DNA of 64,000 nucleotides from Dasypus novemcinctus (GCF_030445035.2 NC_080683.1:21231528-21295527), one strand, 5' to 3'. Shown: positions 47,126 through 59,149, counted from the first letter of the stretch. The notes: generated by a model not told the origin, from the letters alone. Made by a program: numbers and translations.

Positions 47126-49184
47126 AAGTTCATGGTCTTTTTAAATTTATTCCTCAGCTGTCATTTACAAGTAAAATCCAAAGATGTATTTCTCCTCTTA
47201 TTTGTATCCTTTCTACCTAAATTGAAAAGTCAACGTTGGGTGCCAGGACCATAAGCACAATTTCTTTTATTTTAAAGTGAAACGTAACTATCTGACCAAT
47301 AGTGAAAGACGACATGACTGAGTCTGAAAACAGCAGATAAATAAGGTCCTTCTTTAGCCTTATCAGAAAAAAACTAATTGGGAACACTTAAGAGCTCTAC
47401 TTACCTTTGTGGGGGAAGGAAGGAAGATGAAATTTGCAAGGCTTGCCCTTTTACTTTGACTAGGAATCAGAGAATAACTATCCTGTCACAAAGAGGTAAT
47501 AAGGGGAAGAAAGTTGTTCAGGTACTGATAGCTATTGTACTACCTAGATTACTTCCAAAAAGGCAAATAAAAATGACAAAGTGTTTCTTAAACTTGGTAT
47601 ATAGTCCACAAAAATTTACATGTGGCCATTGATCTAAACACAAGACATCTGCAGTGGTATGCTAAAGTTACATGGCACAACTTGGCCAGTTAATCTTGAC
47701 TGTTTAATACTCAGGGATTTTCCAACCTGCTTTTTAAACTGTTGAAAGCTTGAAAATGGCCATGGTAGAAGTATTGACATCACACAAATAGGTAAATGTG
47801 ACAAATCAGATTTTTTTTTCCCCAAATGAGTCCTTTAACAACATACTACTACTACCTGGAGGGCTTTTGTCTTTTGTTTTTTTTCTTCAGTCTTTTGGTT
47901 TTTTCCTTGGAGAAGCGAAAGAAAGTAATTTAAAACACTTCTCTTCCTGCATTTTAACTTCTTGTTAGAGGCAGAGAGACTCTGTATATAGTTATTAGTT
48001 TTATTTCCCAGAATCACACAGACTAGAGAAACAACGATGATATAAAAAGAAGTCTGTTTATGTTTTTACAACTTTGACTGTGTGTCCAGAAAGTAGATTC
48101 AGCCAAAAAAAAAAAAAATCAGAATAATTACTGTAACTGTTAATTCCAGTATGACAGGTCTTCACTTTTCACAAAAACTGTGGAGCATTTGACATGTTTA
48201 ATCATCACTTCCCTCTGAAAGCTTTTTCCTCTTTGCCTTTGGAAGGTTTCCTTTTTTGCTTCTCTACACCCATGTTGCTGTTTTTTAATTTCCTGTACTG
48301 ACTCATGCTCTTCTATTAATCCAGTAAATGCTGCTTTGTCCTGTACTTACATTCTTGACCTTGGCATAAATTAAATGATATTCCTAAGATGTATATAACA
48401 TAGTGGCTTTTATATAAAGGATAGTAAGGAAATATATTCTCCCCTCTGCTCTGCTAGCATTTGGTTATGCCATTTAGTTCTTTGGTTTCAAACAACAACA
48501 AAGTAGGAACCCTTAAATTAATTTCTTCACCCCTGCCCTCTTAACCCCAACTCATAAAGTCCAACTGTCTCTTGGCAACTGGCTCATTATTTCTCCTGAA
48601 GAACTAAAATCCACCTCCTCAAAACTGAAATCATTATCCCCACTCACTTGAAAGGTTTATTCTTCCAGTGTTCCCTATTTCAATTAATGTTATCATCCTC
48701 TTGAAATGAAAACAAAATAGCTTAGAAACATCTTTTGATTCTCTCTCTTCCTCACTGAAACTTCCAATTTAAAATCTGTGATTTTGTAGTCATTCTGTCT
48801 CTTAAATGCATCATTTGTCTTTCTCCACTATTGCCCTTTCTAGGTCCTCATATTCTCTCCTGAATGATGTTAACAGTGGCTTCCAACTTGTATTCACTTA
48901 ATCCAGTACCTCTTTTTTCCAATCCATCTATCATCCTACTAAGGATTATGATCAATAAACCCTGTGAATCCTTCAACCCATCTTCTTAAAAATTTTCTAT
49001 AGCTCCCCATTGCCAATGGTCAATTCTACTTGCTGGACACATACTTAATACTTGTTACAGTATAAATGGACTATTTTTTTTTAATATCACTATTGTTCCT
49101 CTAGTCAGTATGATAATGGGAAATAGTTTGAAAACGAATGTCTTACACAGACATACTGCTAAAAGAAATAAAACAAAATAGAAC
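47126..49184. other. Unassigned DNA, partly old repeat
   Basis: No gene recognised. 48520-49030 is C/T-rich with phrases like atagctccccattgccaatg that recall old LINE-type (L2-like) sequence, too decayed to name. Other frames have no likeness. Confidence 0.35.
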
Positions 49185-49560
49185 TACAATGCCTGAAAGA
49201 TTTAAAATGGAGTTGTGAGGTCATTCTGCAGGTTAGTCTTGGGCAGGCTCAGCCAGATGTCACCAACTGCCAAGTTATGCAACACTTCAAGTAACAATGT
49301 TTCTCAAAACTCTGAGGACATCCGCACATTAGTCACAAACAACAAGATAAAGAACTCTGTTAACTATCTAATCTAAAATATAATTAGAGTACCCCAAATA
49401 TCCACCAACCACAATCAACTTGTGTAGTCATTCTTTTCCTTTAAAAACCCTTGCCTGGAAATGCCAAGATAGATCATGGTTTGGGTGACTATCTGAACCT
49501 TTGCTCCCTGAATTGCAATTCTAAGGCCCCAAATAAATGCTTTTATTGCCTAGCAGTTTA
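49185..49560 (+). mobile_element. ERV1-type solo LTR
   Basis: In LTR order: aaaatggagttgtgaggtca near 49205, gggcaggctcagccagatgt near 49241, a TATA-like tttaaaaacccttgcctgg near 49439, gtgactatctgaacctttgc near 49484, and a polyadenylation signal in ggccccaaataaatgctttt near 49524. This layout is typical of class I LTRs. Target duplications were not resolved, so ends are approximate. Confidence 0.65.
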
Positions 49561-50164
49561 ATTTTTTTTTCTAGGTTAAAAATGCATATTTTCTAATTCA
49601 TTTATTTTAGGCTTAACCTTCAATAAAGCTTCCAAAGATTACTAACACTTTACCATTCTCTATCTGCTATTACGTGGAAAAGAGAAAGCACTGTCTCTCT
49701 CTTAATGCTGATTTTAAAAGCTATGTACACAGTGAGACTGATTAATATTTTATTTATTCAGCACAAATCTAGTAGAGTATTTTTTTGAGAAAGGATTAAG
49801 AGGCCATGTTTGGGCTTCCTCCTCCCTCCTCATCACTATAAAAATTTCTCACCTACAATCAGTGCACAGACGGAATTTCCAATCCAGTGTTAAGTAATTA
49901 ATTAAAGGAAAAAAGATCTGATCTGCAACACCCTTGAGTTTTAGGAGACAATAAAACAAGAAAAATACATTGTGCTTTCTAGGTAACTGTAAATCCATGC
50001 TGACTGATTTACAGTATCTTTTGAAATGCTGAAAACATTCTCTAATGTATGATACTCAGGTGAGGTTGAAACTCTAGTATCTGAGGTCCCCTCATTATCC
50101 CCTCTCCTACTGCCCCCACTTCACTGACTCTAATAAAAGGAAAACTTTCATAGAAATTAAATAA
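49561..50164. other. Unassigned AT-rich DNA
   Basis: No gene or repeat recognised. Confidence 0.4.
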
Positions 50165-50624
50165 GAGAAGTGGATGTGACTTAAGCAATTGGTCTCCTGT
50201 CTACCATATGGGAAGTCCAGAGTTCGATTCCTGGAGCCTCCTGGTGAAGGCAAGCTGGCCCAATGGACAGCTGGCCCACATGGTGAGCTGGCCTGCACAG
50301 TGAGCTGGCCTGAGCAGAGTGCTGGCCTGCACAGGAGTGCCAGCCCACACAGGAGTGTCCACCCACGTGGCAAGCTGGCCCAAGTGGAGATCTGGTGCAG
50401 CAAGATGATGCAACAAAAAGAGAAAAGGAGGAGAGATAATAAAAAATACAGCGACCAGGTTGCTGAGGTGGTGCAAAAGATTGAGCCCCTCTCTCCCAGT
50501 CCAGAAAGTCCCAGGACTGGTTCCTGGTGCCTCCTAAAGGAGAAGACAGACAGACACAGAAGAATGCACAGTGAATGGACAGAGAGCAGACAATGACAAA
50601 GGAGAGAAATAAATAAGTATTTTC
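50165..50624 (+). mobile_element. DAS-type SINE, second subfamily with CTGGCC repeats and two-part body
   Basis: A tRNA-like head (gtgacttaagcaattggtct near 50177; B box gttcgattcc at 50222-50231) is followed by a row of about eight GAGCTGGCCYRCACA-type units of 15-17 bp (50252-50395). A second module follows, gctgaggtggtgcaaaagat near 50462, with its own ggttcctgg box, then a tail gagaaataaataag. Near-duplications agaaattaa at 50152 and agaaaattaa at 50625 suggest the insertion site. It belongs with the DAS SINEs but differs from the other four. Confidence 0.85.
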
Positions 50625-50915
50625 AGAAAATTAAATAATATAACAATCCCTTGAAGGCAAATGAAATATATATATAGAAATCTTCTAAGGATTTTTATCA
50701 AACAATCATGCATTTGACTCCCAGTTTTTACTAAGAGTTATTAGCTCATAGATTAACAGGTGGAATTTTTTTCCAATTAACCTCAGAGACCCAATCTTCC
50801 CCTCTTACTTGACAGAAGTTATAGCTAAGTCCTTACTAGGAACTGAGCTTCCTATGGGAAAGGTCATTCTTTAATAACCTTTGTATTCTTTCTACTTAGT
50901 CCAGCATTTGGGAGT

Positions 50916-51062
50916 CCAGCTCTCCTCCCTCCCTTCTTTCCTCCCTCCCTTTTTCCCTCCTTTCTTCCTTCTCTCTCTCCCTCCCTTCCTCCTTCCCTCC
51001 ATCCCTTCCTTCCTTCCTCCCACCCTCCCTCCCTCCCTGCCTTCCTCCCAACATTCCTTACA
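50916..51062. repeat. Polypyrimidine (CCTT/CCCT)n tract
   Basis: About 145 bp of almost pure C/T on plus with irregular CCTT and CCCT units. The complementary G/A strand has mirror-like runs. Its left end abuts unassigned DNA (50625-50915) and its right end abuts an antisense L1 tail. Confidence 0.9.
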
Positions 51063-51069
51063 CTTTCCT

Positions 51070-53130
51070 CGGCATATGTTTGATTTTTTAAAATATATTT
51101 TTTATGTATTTTTTAAATTATAGTTTACTTTCTTTTTAAGATTTCTTTTTCTCCCCTCCCCCCCCCAAAGTTGTCTGCTGTCAGTGTCCATTCACTGTGT
51201 GTTCTTCTGTGACTGCTTCTATCCTTATCAGCAGCACCAGGAGTTTGTGTTTCTTTTTGTTGCATCATCTTGTTGTGTCAGCTCTCTGTGTGTGCCATTC
51301 TTGGGCAGGCTGCACTTTCTTTCATGATGGGTGGCTCTCCTTATGGGGTGCACTCCTTGTGCGTGGGGCTCCCCTATGCGGGGGACACCCCTGAGTGGCA
51401 GGGCACTCCTTGTGCACATCAGCACTGCCTATGGGCCAGCTCCACATGGGTCACAGAGGCCCAGAGTTTGAACCGTGAACCTCCCATGTGGTAGGTGGAT
51501 GCCCTATCCATTGGGCCAAATCGGCTTCCCTGAATTTTTAAAAGATACTTAGATTACATAAAATGTTACATAAAAAATATAAGTGATTCCCATGCCCCAT
51601 TCCCCACATCTCCCACTTTCCCCCGCATTAACAATTTCTTTCATTAGTGTGGTACATTGATTGCAATTGATGAACACATTTTGGAGCATTGCCACACAGC
51701 ATAGATTATAGTTTATATTGCAGCTTACACTCTCTCCCACTCCATTCTGAAGGTTATGGCAGGATATAAAATGGTCTGTTTCTGTCTTTGCAGTGTCATT
51801 CAGGACAATTCCAAGTCCTGAAAAATGCCCCCTTATTACACCTCTTTTTTCCTCTCCTTGACTGCAGCACCTCCAGTGGCCACTGTCTCTACATCAATGA
51901 TATAATTTCTTCCATTGCTAAAATCACAATAAGTCTATAGTAGAATACCAGTAAGACCACTCTAGTCCATATTTCATTCCCCAATCCTGAGGATTCTGAT
52001 ATGATGATGCCCACTCCACCTTTAGTTGAGAGGTGGCCTTAATCTCATATGCCTGATGGATGGGACTCTCTTGCTTGCAGTTGTAGACTCTCTCAGTTCA
52101 TTGGCATGGTAGTCGTCTATCTACACTGCCTTGTTAGTTGTCCTGGGTGAGTTGAATGAATTGTAGAGTAGATGTGGCAACTCTGCTCAGACTCAGGGTC
52201 CAGCTGCCACATGGTCAGCCCAGAGATTCAAGTCTCTTGAACATATACCTACTAACTCCAGTGCCAACCATAGGTTCAATAAAAGGGACAGAAAAGGCTT
52301 GTGTAGAGAATTCTCCTCTGAGTCCAACTCTGTCACAGGAGCACAAACTCCAAAGTAGGGCCTACTGGCAAGGTACCAAACTCTGGAGCTATCTGCCATG
52401 ACCATGGGATTTGGGTGTCTCTGGAGTCCTCAGAAGCCCATTATTTGAGGTAGTATGTATCTACTTTGGCTGTCTATGAGATCCTGTTGAGATGTGCATA
52501 AGCAGTACCTCTCTGATGACCTCCCAACTCACTTTGAAATCTCTTAGTCATATAAACCTACTTGTCTTTACCATTTCTCCCTTTTCTTAAAGGTCTTTTT
52601 CCAGTTGTACCATCAGTTGGTGCTTGGTAGTAATCCCTTGGTGCCAGGGATGCTCATCCCTGGGAGTCATGTCCTTTGATGGGTGGAAGGTAATGCATTT
52701 ACATGCTGAGTTTGGTTTAGAGAGTGGCTATATTTGAGCAATATGGAGGCTTTCAGGAGGTAACTCTTAGGCACCCTACAACACTAGCCTATGTTGCAAT
52801 TTCAAGAGCAAAAGGCTCATTAGCATAGTTGTCAATATCAAGGGCCCATCAATGGACCATCCTTCACTAGCCATTGTCCCTGTACTCAGGGGATTGTTGC
52901 TGTTCCCTTAGAGAATGTGGCAGAGCTACCCAGGATGGAAATTCCGTACTCTTTCAGTTGTGTGAATCTCTACCCACTGTGGCAATGCCCCATGAACATT
53001 TGAACATATTTATATACCTTATATTTATGCCCAGGTGAACTTCTTCCCATGTATGCCCTATCACTGACACCCCACACCAATGATCCTCCCTTGCCATAGT
53101 TGTAACCCTTCTATAATCCAAAACTTCTTG
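51070..53130 (-). mobile_element. L1 long 3' UTR, antisense, interrupted by a SINE
   Basis: The left side (51070-51130 and 51531-51760) carries the T-rich start plus gattcccatgccccattcc and gtgtggtacattgattgcaa. These are homologous to the antisense L1 at 59290-59440 (gggactcccatatacccaac; tacatttgttacaactgatg). The remaining 1.3 kb (gatgatgcccactccacctt near 52001; cctgggagtcatgtcctttg near 52660) shows no frame and reads like a long 3' UTR of a lineage-specific L1. The assignment of that part is an inference from contiguity. Confidence 0.55.
51131..51530 (-). mobile_element. DAS-type SINE, antisense, diverged
   Basis: Body and head match the SINE at 45868 in the same orientation: gggcaggctgcactttcttt near 51303, gtgtggggctcccctatgcg near 51361, a B box complement agtttgaacc near 51465, and an A box complement attgggccaaa near 51510. 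More CpG decay than in the other DAS copies suggests an older insertion. It sits in the tail of an antisense L1. Confidence 0.9.
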
Positions 53131-53229
53131 AAAAATGAAGCCAAGAATATTGCCAAATTCAATTAATACGAAAATGAGATAGTAATGATAGGTTTAAACA
53201 TATGAAATAAAATACTAATAATTTAGAAA

Positions 53230-53235
53230 AACTAA
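53230..53235. repeat. ERV-B target duplication, left
   Basis: aactaa, repeated at 59117-59122. Six bases is the size usual for class II (ERVK-like) integration. Confidence 0.85.
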
Positions 53236-53641
53236 TGCTGAGACCAGCTCAGCAATAGTTTGCATGAAGGGAAGGTGATGCGGAACTGAAGAAATAAAAG
53301 GACAGAAAGAAAGACATGAGAGAAATTAAAGATGGGACAAGGGGGCTCAACAGCTTCTGGAACTGAAAGTCTCAACCCTAGTTTCCATTAGAAATTACAA
53401 AGCAGTAGTTATCTATGTTTATTTTCAAGGCTGCTTGTTATTAAAGCTGTAGCACCTGCAATGCTAGAGAGCAGGCCATAACAAAGTTCAAACATTTCCA
53501 CATGCAAACAATTTTTGTGCTGACCAGACAGCATTCCGTCTAGTCAAGGCCGGTGTTCCTAAGCCCACACTTATCTGCATTATGGAAATGTTTCAACTTC
53601 AAGCCAGGTTCCCACATTCAAATTCAAGCTATTTTCCCACA
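53236..53641 (-). repeat. ERV-B 3' LTR (left copy)
   Basis: 406 bp, starts TGTGGGAAAATAGC and ends GGTCTCAGCA in element direction. A polyadenylation signal aataaa is the complement of tttatt near 53418. Matches the right copy closely. Confidence 0.88.
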
Positions 53642-53716
53642 TCTCCCCCTTCTTTGTTTTTGCAAAGCAATGAAGGCAGATTTGGCAATTTCTTGCTGCT
53701 TCATATCCTGGAGGGT

Positions 53717-53962
53717 TTATACCGTGCATCTGAGGACTAAATACACACAAAACAGACAGGAACAGATAATTGATATACCTCCTAGAAGACCTCCTCCCCA
53801 ACTCTTAATCCATTTCATAGAGTTCAAGGATCTTAATTCATCTGCAATTCCTGTCATAGTTTGTGAGGCAGGGAGCAATTGCAAATGAGCATGTTGAATG
53901 CTTGTTACTTGGGCTTGTAATTGAGAAATATCTAAGCTTAATTTTTTTTTATGACCATGCAA
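53717..53962 (-). pseudogene. ERV-B env transmembrane subunit, C-terminal remnant
   Basis: The 81-codon minus frame ends 75 bp before the 3' LTR. It has a helical stretch (ISQLQAQVTSIQHA) and then LNSMKWIKSWGGG. A hydrophobic run of about 20 residues follows (GLLGGISIICSCLFCVYL), then a short basic tail. The order of ectodomain helix, membrane-proximal Trp motif, membrane anchor and short tail is that of a betaretroviral TM protein. TM anchors the envelope trimer and drives fusion in live viruses. Here the upstream part, with fusion peptide and disulfide region, is not readable, so no functional protein is possible. Nearby minus frames (54042-54224, 54905-55144) may be further env remains but I cannot match them. 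Confidence 0.6.
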
Positions 53963-56900
53963 ATAACGTTTCCCTGATTCCTAAGGAATATCACTGCTGT
54001 TATATACATAGGGGATCACACGAAAACTAGATATATTCCAATCACATTGTAGGCATAAGGACATATTTACAGTTTGAAATTCTTTTCCCAAGCTCAAAAC
54101 AGCATTTTATACCTAATCTGTAACTGCAGTAGCTTATACAAAAACAAACAATAAGACTTCCAATTATCAGACATTTAATTAATAAACTTTCATTTCTCAT
54201 GGGCTCAAAATTCCCAACCAGCAAGGCTATATAGGCCAGTTAGCAATCAAAAATGACCTCATTTTCCCCAGTTTATATAGTTTGAGGCATAGGCAGTGAT
54301 AAATTATTATTACTCCCCCCTTTTGGTCTGTAGGGCACTTGGAAGTTTATCTCATAATTTCGATGTCTTCATTTCTCTTACGGTTTGCATCTTCACTGGA
54401 CCTGGGGCCACAACTCAGTGTTGAATTTAAACTTAGCTCATTGTTGTGAGGATTCATTTTCTAATCAGAAAATAGTAGCTGTCTTGTTATAAGAGTCCCA
54501 ATGCAGTGTCTGCAGCAGTGAAAGCAGACCTCATTCTTCCCAAGAGCAGGAGGGTACCAATGTCACAGTCATTGAAGTGGGCATGATGGACACTCATGGG
54601 TGAAGTCCATGAGCTGTTGGCAAGTAACAGGCAGTTGAAACTGCTGGACTAGGCACCACAGGGTCTGGTACTCAAGATGTTCACCTTTCCGGTGGAGCCA
54701 CTCTGCTCCTTCTTAGGTCTCAATGGTAGGTCTCTGGATCTTTACGAAGGCATCTGCCTCAGCTGTCCTAAGAGAGATGTTAGAGGAGTGGGCAGGGACA
54801 TGACAGACAGTTACCTGTCACTGCTGGCAGGCGTCCCAGATGTTCTTCCACAGATCTCTTCCCCAGAGGGTGAGTCACAACAGTCTATTGTTTCTGTCTT
54901 GTTTTTAGTTCTTGTAATCCACCCCCAAATAGGGATGGCAGTCTTCAGAGTGACCAGACACTATTGGGTTAAACCTTTCACTTTCAGCAGGGCTTCCTAT
55001 GCTGCACACAATGGCTTTTTTATATTGTACTTTTGGCACCTTCCCAGAATTATGACTAAAACCCAAGGGGTACTTGTTTAGAATGCTACCTTTGCCACAA
55101 ACCCCACCCAAAGTCAATATTGGGGCTAGCCACAACCAATTCACAGGCTAAGTCACTGTCCACCTTCTCCCTCTTTTTTTTATTTATTAAAGCAGCCTTC
55201 TGGAGGTCCTCCTACCCCATGAAGGACCTTTCCCAGTTAACACATACAATGGTTTTAATATTTGAACTAAGCGAGCAATGAAAGATTTTTAGTTTTCCAA
55301 CAATACTACAAACTACATTAACATGATAAAACATTGTACTTTATCAATTACAGCAGAGGGTATAGTTTTGTTTTACCCAACCAAATAACATTTAAGAATT
55401 TGATAGAGCAGCTGGGACCTTGCAGCCTGTCCCAATTGTTTGCCTATTTTAGGCTCTTAAGATGGTATTGTCTCTGATATTTCTTTTAATTCTGAAAAAG
55501 GGATTACTGGTTAACATAATGTCATCAGTAGGGTTTCAGGCACAGATTTCTTCTACACAGCCAGACTCTTTGCCACCCGGCAAGGGCAGATGGTTGGGTT
55601 ATCCACACAGCCTTGGGGTGGCACTGCAAAAGTCCATTGCTGACTTTTCTACAGGCAGGGGAATGCAGGCTGGCTTGACGCCTAAGGAAATACTAAAGAA
55701 AGTCTTAGTAAGTTTTAAAACAAAATGATAGTGACACAGTTGGATATTAAATTTTTTGCAACAAACTAGCAATATTTGGAACTGCTGCATACTATAGTGG
55801 TGTTACTTTAATTTATGGTAAGAAGTAGTTTCTGTGACATGTACTGTTTTTAATAATAATTAAAACCATGATTAACCACATTGTACTTTTATCTAATATT
55901 ATGCTGAAACATTGGTAAATTTCCAGGAATTTTATATACTCTTTAAGTATTCATATGAACTGTTTATTCACACAACTTTAATTTACAGAGGGTTAAAGAA
56001 TCCTTTTAATTTTATAACACTTTTAAATACTTTTCATTCAACTTATATTAAAGGAACTTAACTATTTTATTACTTTAATTTTTTTTTAGGTAAAAGAACA
56101 AATTTTTTGCAATATTTTGAAATAAAAAGATACTTCTCAGGATCTGATTTTGAGAAAGCAGGTTTGAACATTATGTTCCTTTAAAAGTGATGAGACTGGC
56201 TTCTTCTTAAAAAAACAAGGAAACAATAAGGTTAAAGTACAAGAAGCTATTTTGATAAAACAGACTTTCTTTGTATACTGATTGTTCAGGAGAAAAACTC
56301 TTTGTAAACTTTTACTAAAACAGACTAATAATTGAGAAACTTTAAGAAAAAAATTTAAACTTTGCATCAATATACTATTTGATACTAAAGCTTTTAAATG
56401 TTTATAGATAGACCCATCAAATCTTACTTAACATTAGCCATAAAAATTCCATTTCCATGAACCTTCTGCACTTTCAGTATTCATTCAGGCTTTGTCCCAC
56501 ATTTTACTCTTTCTTAATAGTCAATCATTTTATCTTAGGACAAAATTATTTTCTGTTTCTTTAATCATAAAAACACATTCTATACATCCTCCATACATAA
56601 GCTATCAAAATGATTTTGGAAACTGTCTCCAAGCAAACTTCTTACAACATACAATTATCATTAACACTAAACAAACTTTTTAAAATAATGATTTAGTTTG
56701 GTTATATGCAAAAATAACTTTATTTTAAATACCTAGTAGCATGCAATACTAGAAACAGTCTTTAGAAACAACAAGTTTTCCTGTTATCAAATTACTTTTT
56801 GTTATTACCAATTCAGTTTCTATTTAATAATAACTTTTTGGAATTAGCCATTTAAACACTTTAATTCAAACAATGCTTCCATAAACTCCTTGTAATTATT

Positions 56901-58673
56901 TATAGCCATGTAGATTATAATTATATTATTTTGAGACAAATTTCACCTTCACAGAATACATTCCCTTACTTAATATTACCATAATGCCTTCTAGAACTTG
57001 CCATATGCATTCAAGTCCTGTCCTGCATATGTTCATTCTGATTTTATGAAAACCAGCCATCTTATTTTAGGACAAAACACACTTTTTTGATCAACTTATT
57101 AAATTTCAGTCAGCACTCCCACAAGCCTTTTTCCTTTTTAAATATTCATTTAAATTTTACATCCTTCATTTTATCCTATGAAGAAATATAAACTATTCAT
57201 TTCAATTTAGGAAAGAACTATTCTTTATGAAGAAAGTTACAGTAATTTTGTTAATCAAGACTTACAATTTTTACACTGTAGAGTTCTTATTAACATTTAA
57301 GCTTATGTATTAATATAAGCACTTATTTAATTTTTGGCCATTTGAATAGAGTTCTTTTAGAAATTTTTATTTGTTAATTTATACCACCATCTGGAGGTAT
57401 CAAAATATACGCTGACACTGAACAAATAGACAAACACAAAACAATTACAGTACACCAACAGAAACGTAAAGTTTACAATTTGACTCATAATTCTTACTTT
57501 TCTGGTATAGCTGTTTTTAAGTTCTCCATAATTTCACATGTTAGATTTTACTGCTTTTAAGATTTGTTTTGGAATCCATGTTGCCTGTAACATGCAAGCT
57601 TGTTCATGGAAACACTTTTGTTAGTAATCAGCAACCAGTTAGAATAACTTGAGCAGCATAAATGCAGTTAAGTTCTTATTTAGCAGTTTAGACAGACAGT
57701 TAACACACATTTTTTGGATTACTACTCTTGAAGACTACACTGAGACTTGAAGTTCAGGAGTAAGCTATTGATTCAAAACCAAAAATTCCTCTTAACACCT
57801 TGATAAAAATTTTATACTAATTTTATTAATTTGACTAAATAGGTCCAATCAGAATCAGTATGGAAACAAAACAGAACACCAATGTTGCCATATTTTCCTC
57901 CTTTTCCAGCAGCTTAATTCTATTAGCCCCCACTAGCCCACAACCACATTATCATGGAGGCAGCAGGGGGTTTGTACAGTTGCTGCCAGAATATTTTCTT
58001 TATCTTAGTCCACGCTTGAACAGAGAATTTTCCTACAAGCATAATTTCACTAACAAGGGCCTTATTCAGCACTTTTGCCTGTACGGGACATTATATTTGT
58101 GAGTTAACCTTTCCTTGCACAAGCAGCTCAACATGATTTCCCTCCATTCTAGCCTGCAAGATGCCCTGTAGTAAAGCTGACAACTTTGGTTGAGCATCTC
58201 CAGGTATGGGAAGAGAAGGAAGTATCAGCAGAGGGGAAAGTGACTTTCCAAAGTCAATTAATGAAGAAGCTGAAGGCAAAACTTTAGATTTAGTATCAAA
58301 ACAGATTTAATAGTCCAAGTGGGTCGAATAGTAAGAGGGAGCAAAATATGTAAATTTTTTAACTCTTTTTTTCTACTCTTTCCTAATCTCCTAATTCTAA
58401 ACTTCCCATTGCTGGAAGCTATGGGCAATATTTTTCTATAATCTGTAAGTGTTCTAAAATACAAGACTCACTGGCCTCAGCTCCTCTTGCCTTCAGGAGT
58501 TATTTTAGGAGACAGACATATTGGTGAACTGTCTCCATTTCCCATCGTAACCCTGCTGAAATACTGAGAGTGTCCTTACTCACTGAGGACTTGGAAGGCC
58601 TTCTAAACCACTCGGGGCTCTGCGCCGTGACAACACCTTTAGTATTGCTCAAAGTGATTCTTCTTCCCCTCGA
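53963..58673 (-). other. ERV-B interior without recognisable protein
   Basis: No frame over 80 codons on the element strand. 53963-55200 is mixed, 55700-57850 is AT-rich, and 58480-58673 is the leader after the primer site. I see no reverse transcriptase YMDD/YVDD motif or integrase motif. Confidence 0.5.
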
Positions 58674-58691
58674 GTCCCTCTTCGGGCACCA
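58674..58691 (-). promoter_or_regulatory. ERV-B primer binding site (Lys type)
   Basis: The minus strand reads TGGTGCCCGAAGAGGGAC, two bases inside the 5' LTR. It differs from the tRNA-Lys3 complement at two positions, one of them a likely CpG decay. It would have primed minus-strand DNA synthesis. Confidence 0.85.
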
Positions 58692-58693
58692 CT

Positions 58694-59116
58694 TGTTGAG
58701 ACCAACTCAGCAATAGCTTTGCAAAAAGGGAAGGTGATGCAGAACTGAAGAAATAAAAGGACAAAAAGGAAGACACAAGGGAGAAATTAAAGATGGGACC
58801 AGGGGGCTCAACAGCTTCTGGAACTGAGAGCCTCGACCCTAGTTTCTACATTGTATTTATTAGAAATGACAAAGCAGTAGTTATCTATGTTTATTTTCAA
58901 GGCTGCTTGTTATTAAAGCTGTAGCACATGCAATGCTAGGGATCAGGCCATAACAAAGTTCAAATGTCTCCACATGCAAACAATTTTTGTGCTCACCAGA
59001 CAGTGTTCCATCTAGTCAAGGTCAGTGTTCCTAAGCCCACACTTCTTATCTGCATTATGGAAACGTTTCAACTTCAAGCCAGGTTCCCATATTCAAATTC
59101 AACCCATTTTCCCACA
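58694..59116 (-). repeat. ERV-B 5' LTR (right copy)
   Basis: 423 bp with TG...CA ends (TGTGGGAAAATGGG ... GGTCTCAACA). It differs from the left copy by scattered substitutions and a small indel of about 13 bp near 58846. Confidence 0.88.
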
Positions 59117-59122
59117 AACTAA
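59117..59122. repeat. ERV-B target duplication, right
   Basis: aactaa, identical to 53230-53235. Confidence 0.85.
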
Positions 59123-59149
59123 AACTAAAATAAAGTTTAAAAAATTGGG

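Larger units (their letters stand above)
53236..59116 (-). mobile_element. Endogenous retrovirus ERV-B, class II (ERVK-like)
   Basis: Two LTRs in direct orientation enclose 5.05 kb, flanked by the 6-bp duplication aactaa. In element direction (minus) the 5' LTR is at right. Two bases on is a primer binding site, the complement of 58674-58691, which differs from the tRNA-Lys3 site at two positions. Next to the 3' LTR is a purine tract, complement of tctcccccttctttg (53642-53656). An env TM remnant lies just before the 3' LTR. No readable gag, protease, reverse transcriptase or integrase is seen in the rest. 55700-57850 is AT-rich and closed. It is therefore defective and possibly non-autonomous from the start. 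Confidence 0.88.

Noticed and set aside
50252-50395. Stand-alone GC-rich minisatellite
   Set aside because: The CTGGCC units lie within a SINE, between its tRNA-like head and second module.
53553-53888. 111-codon plus frame across the ERV-B LTR edge
   Set aside because: Antisense to the provirus. It mixes LTR, purine tract complement and env antisense.
54677-55081. 134-codon plus frame
   Set aside because: It runs opposite to ERV-B, which occupies the region, and shows no domain.
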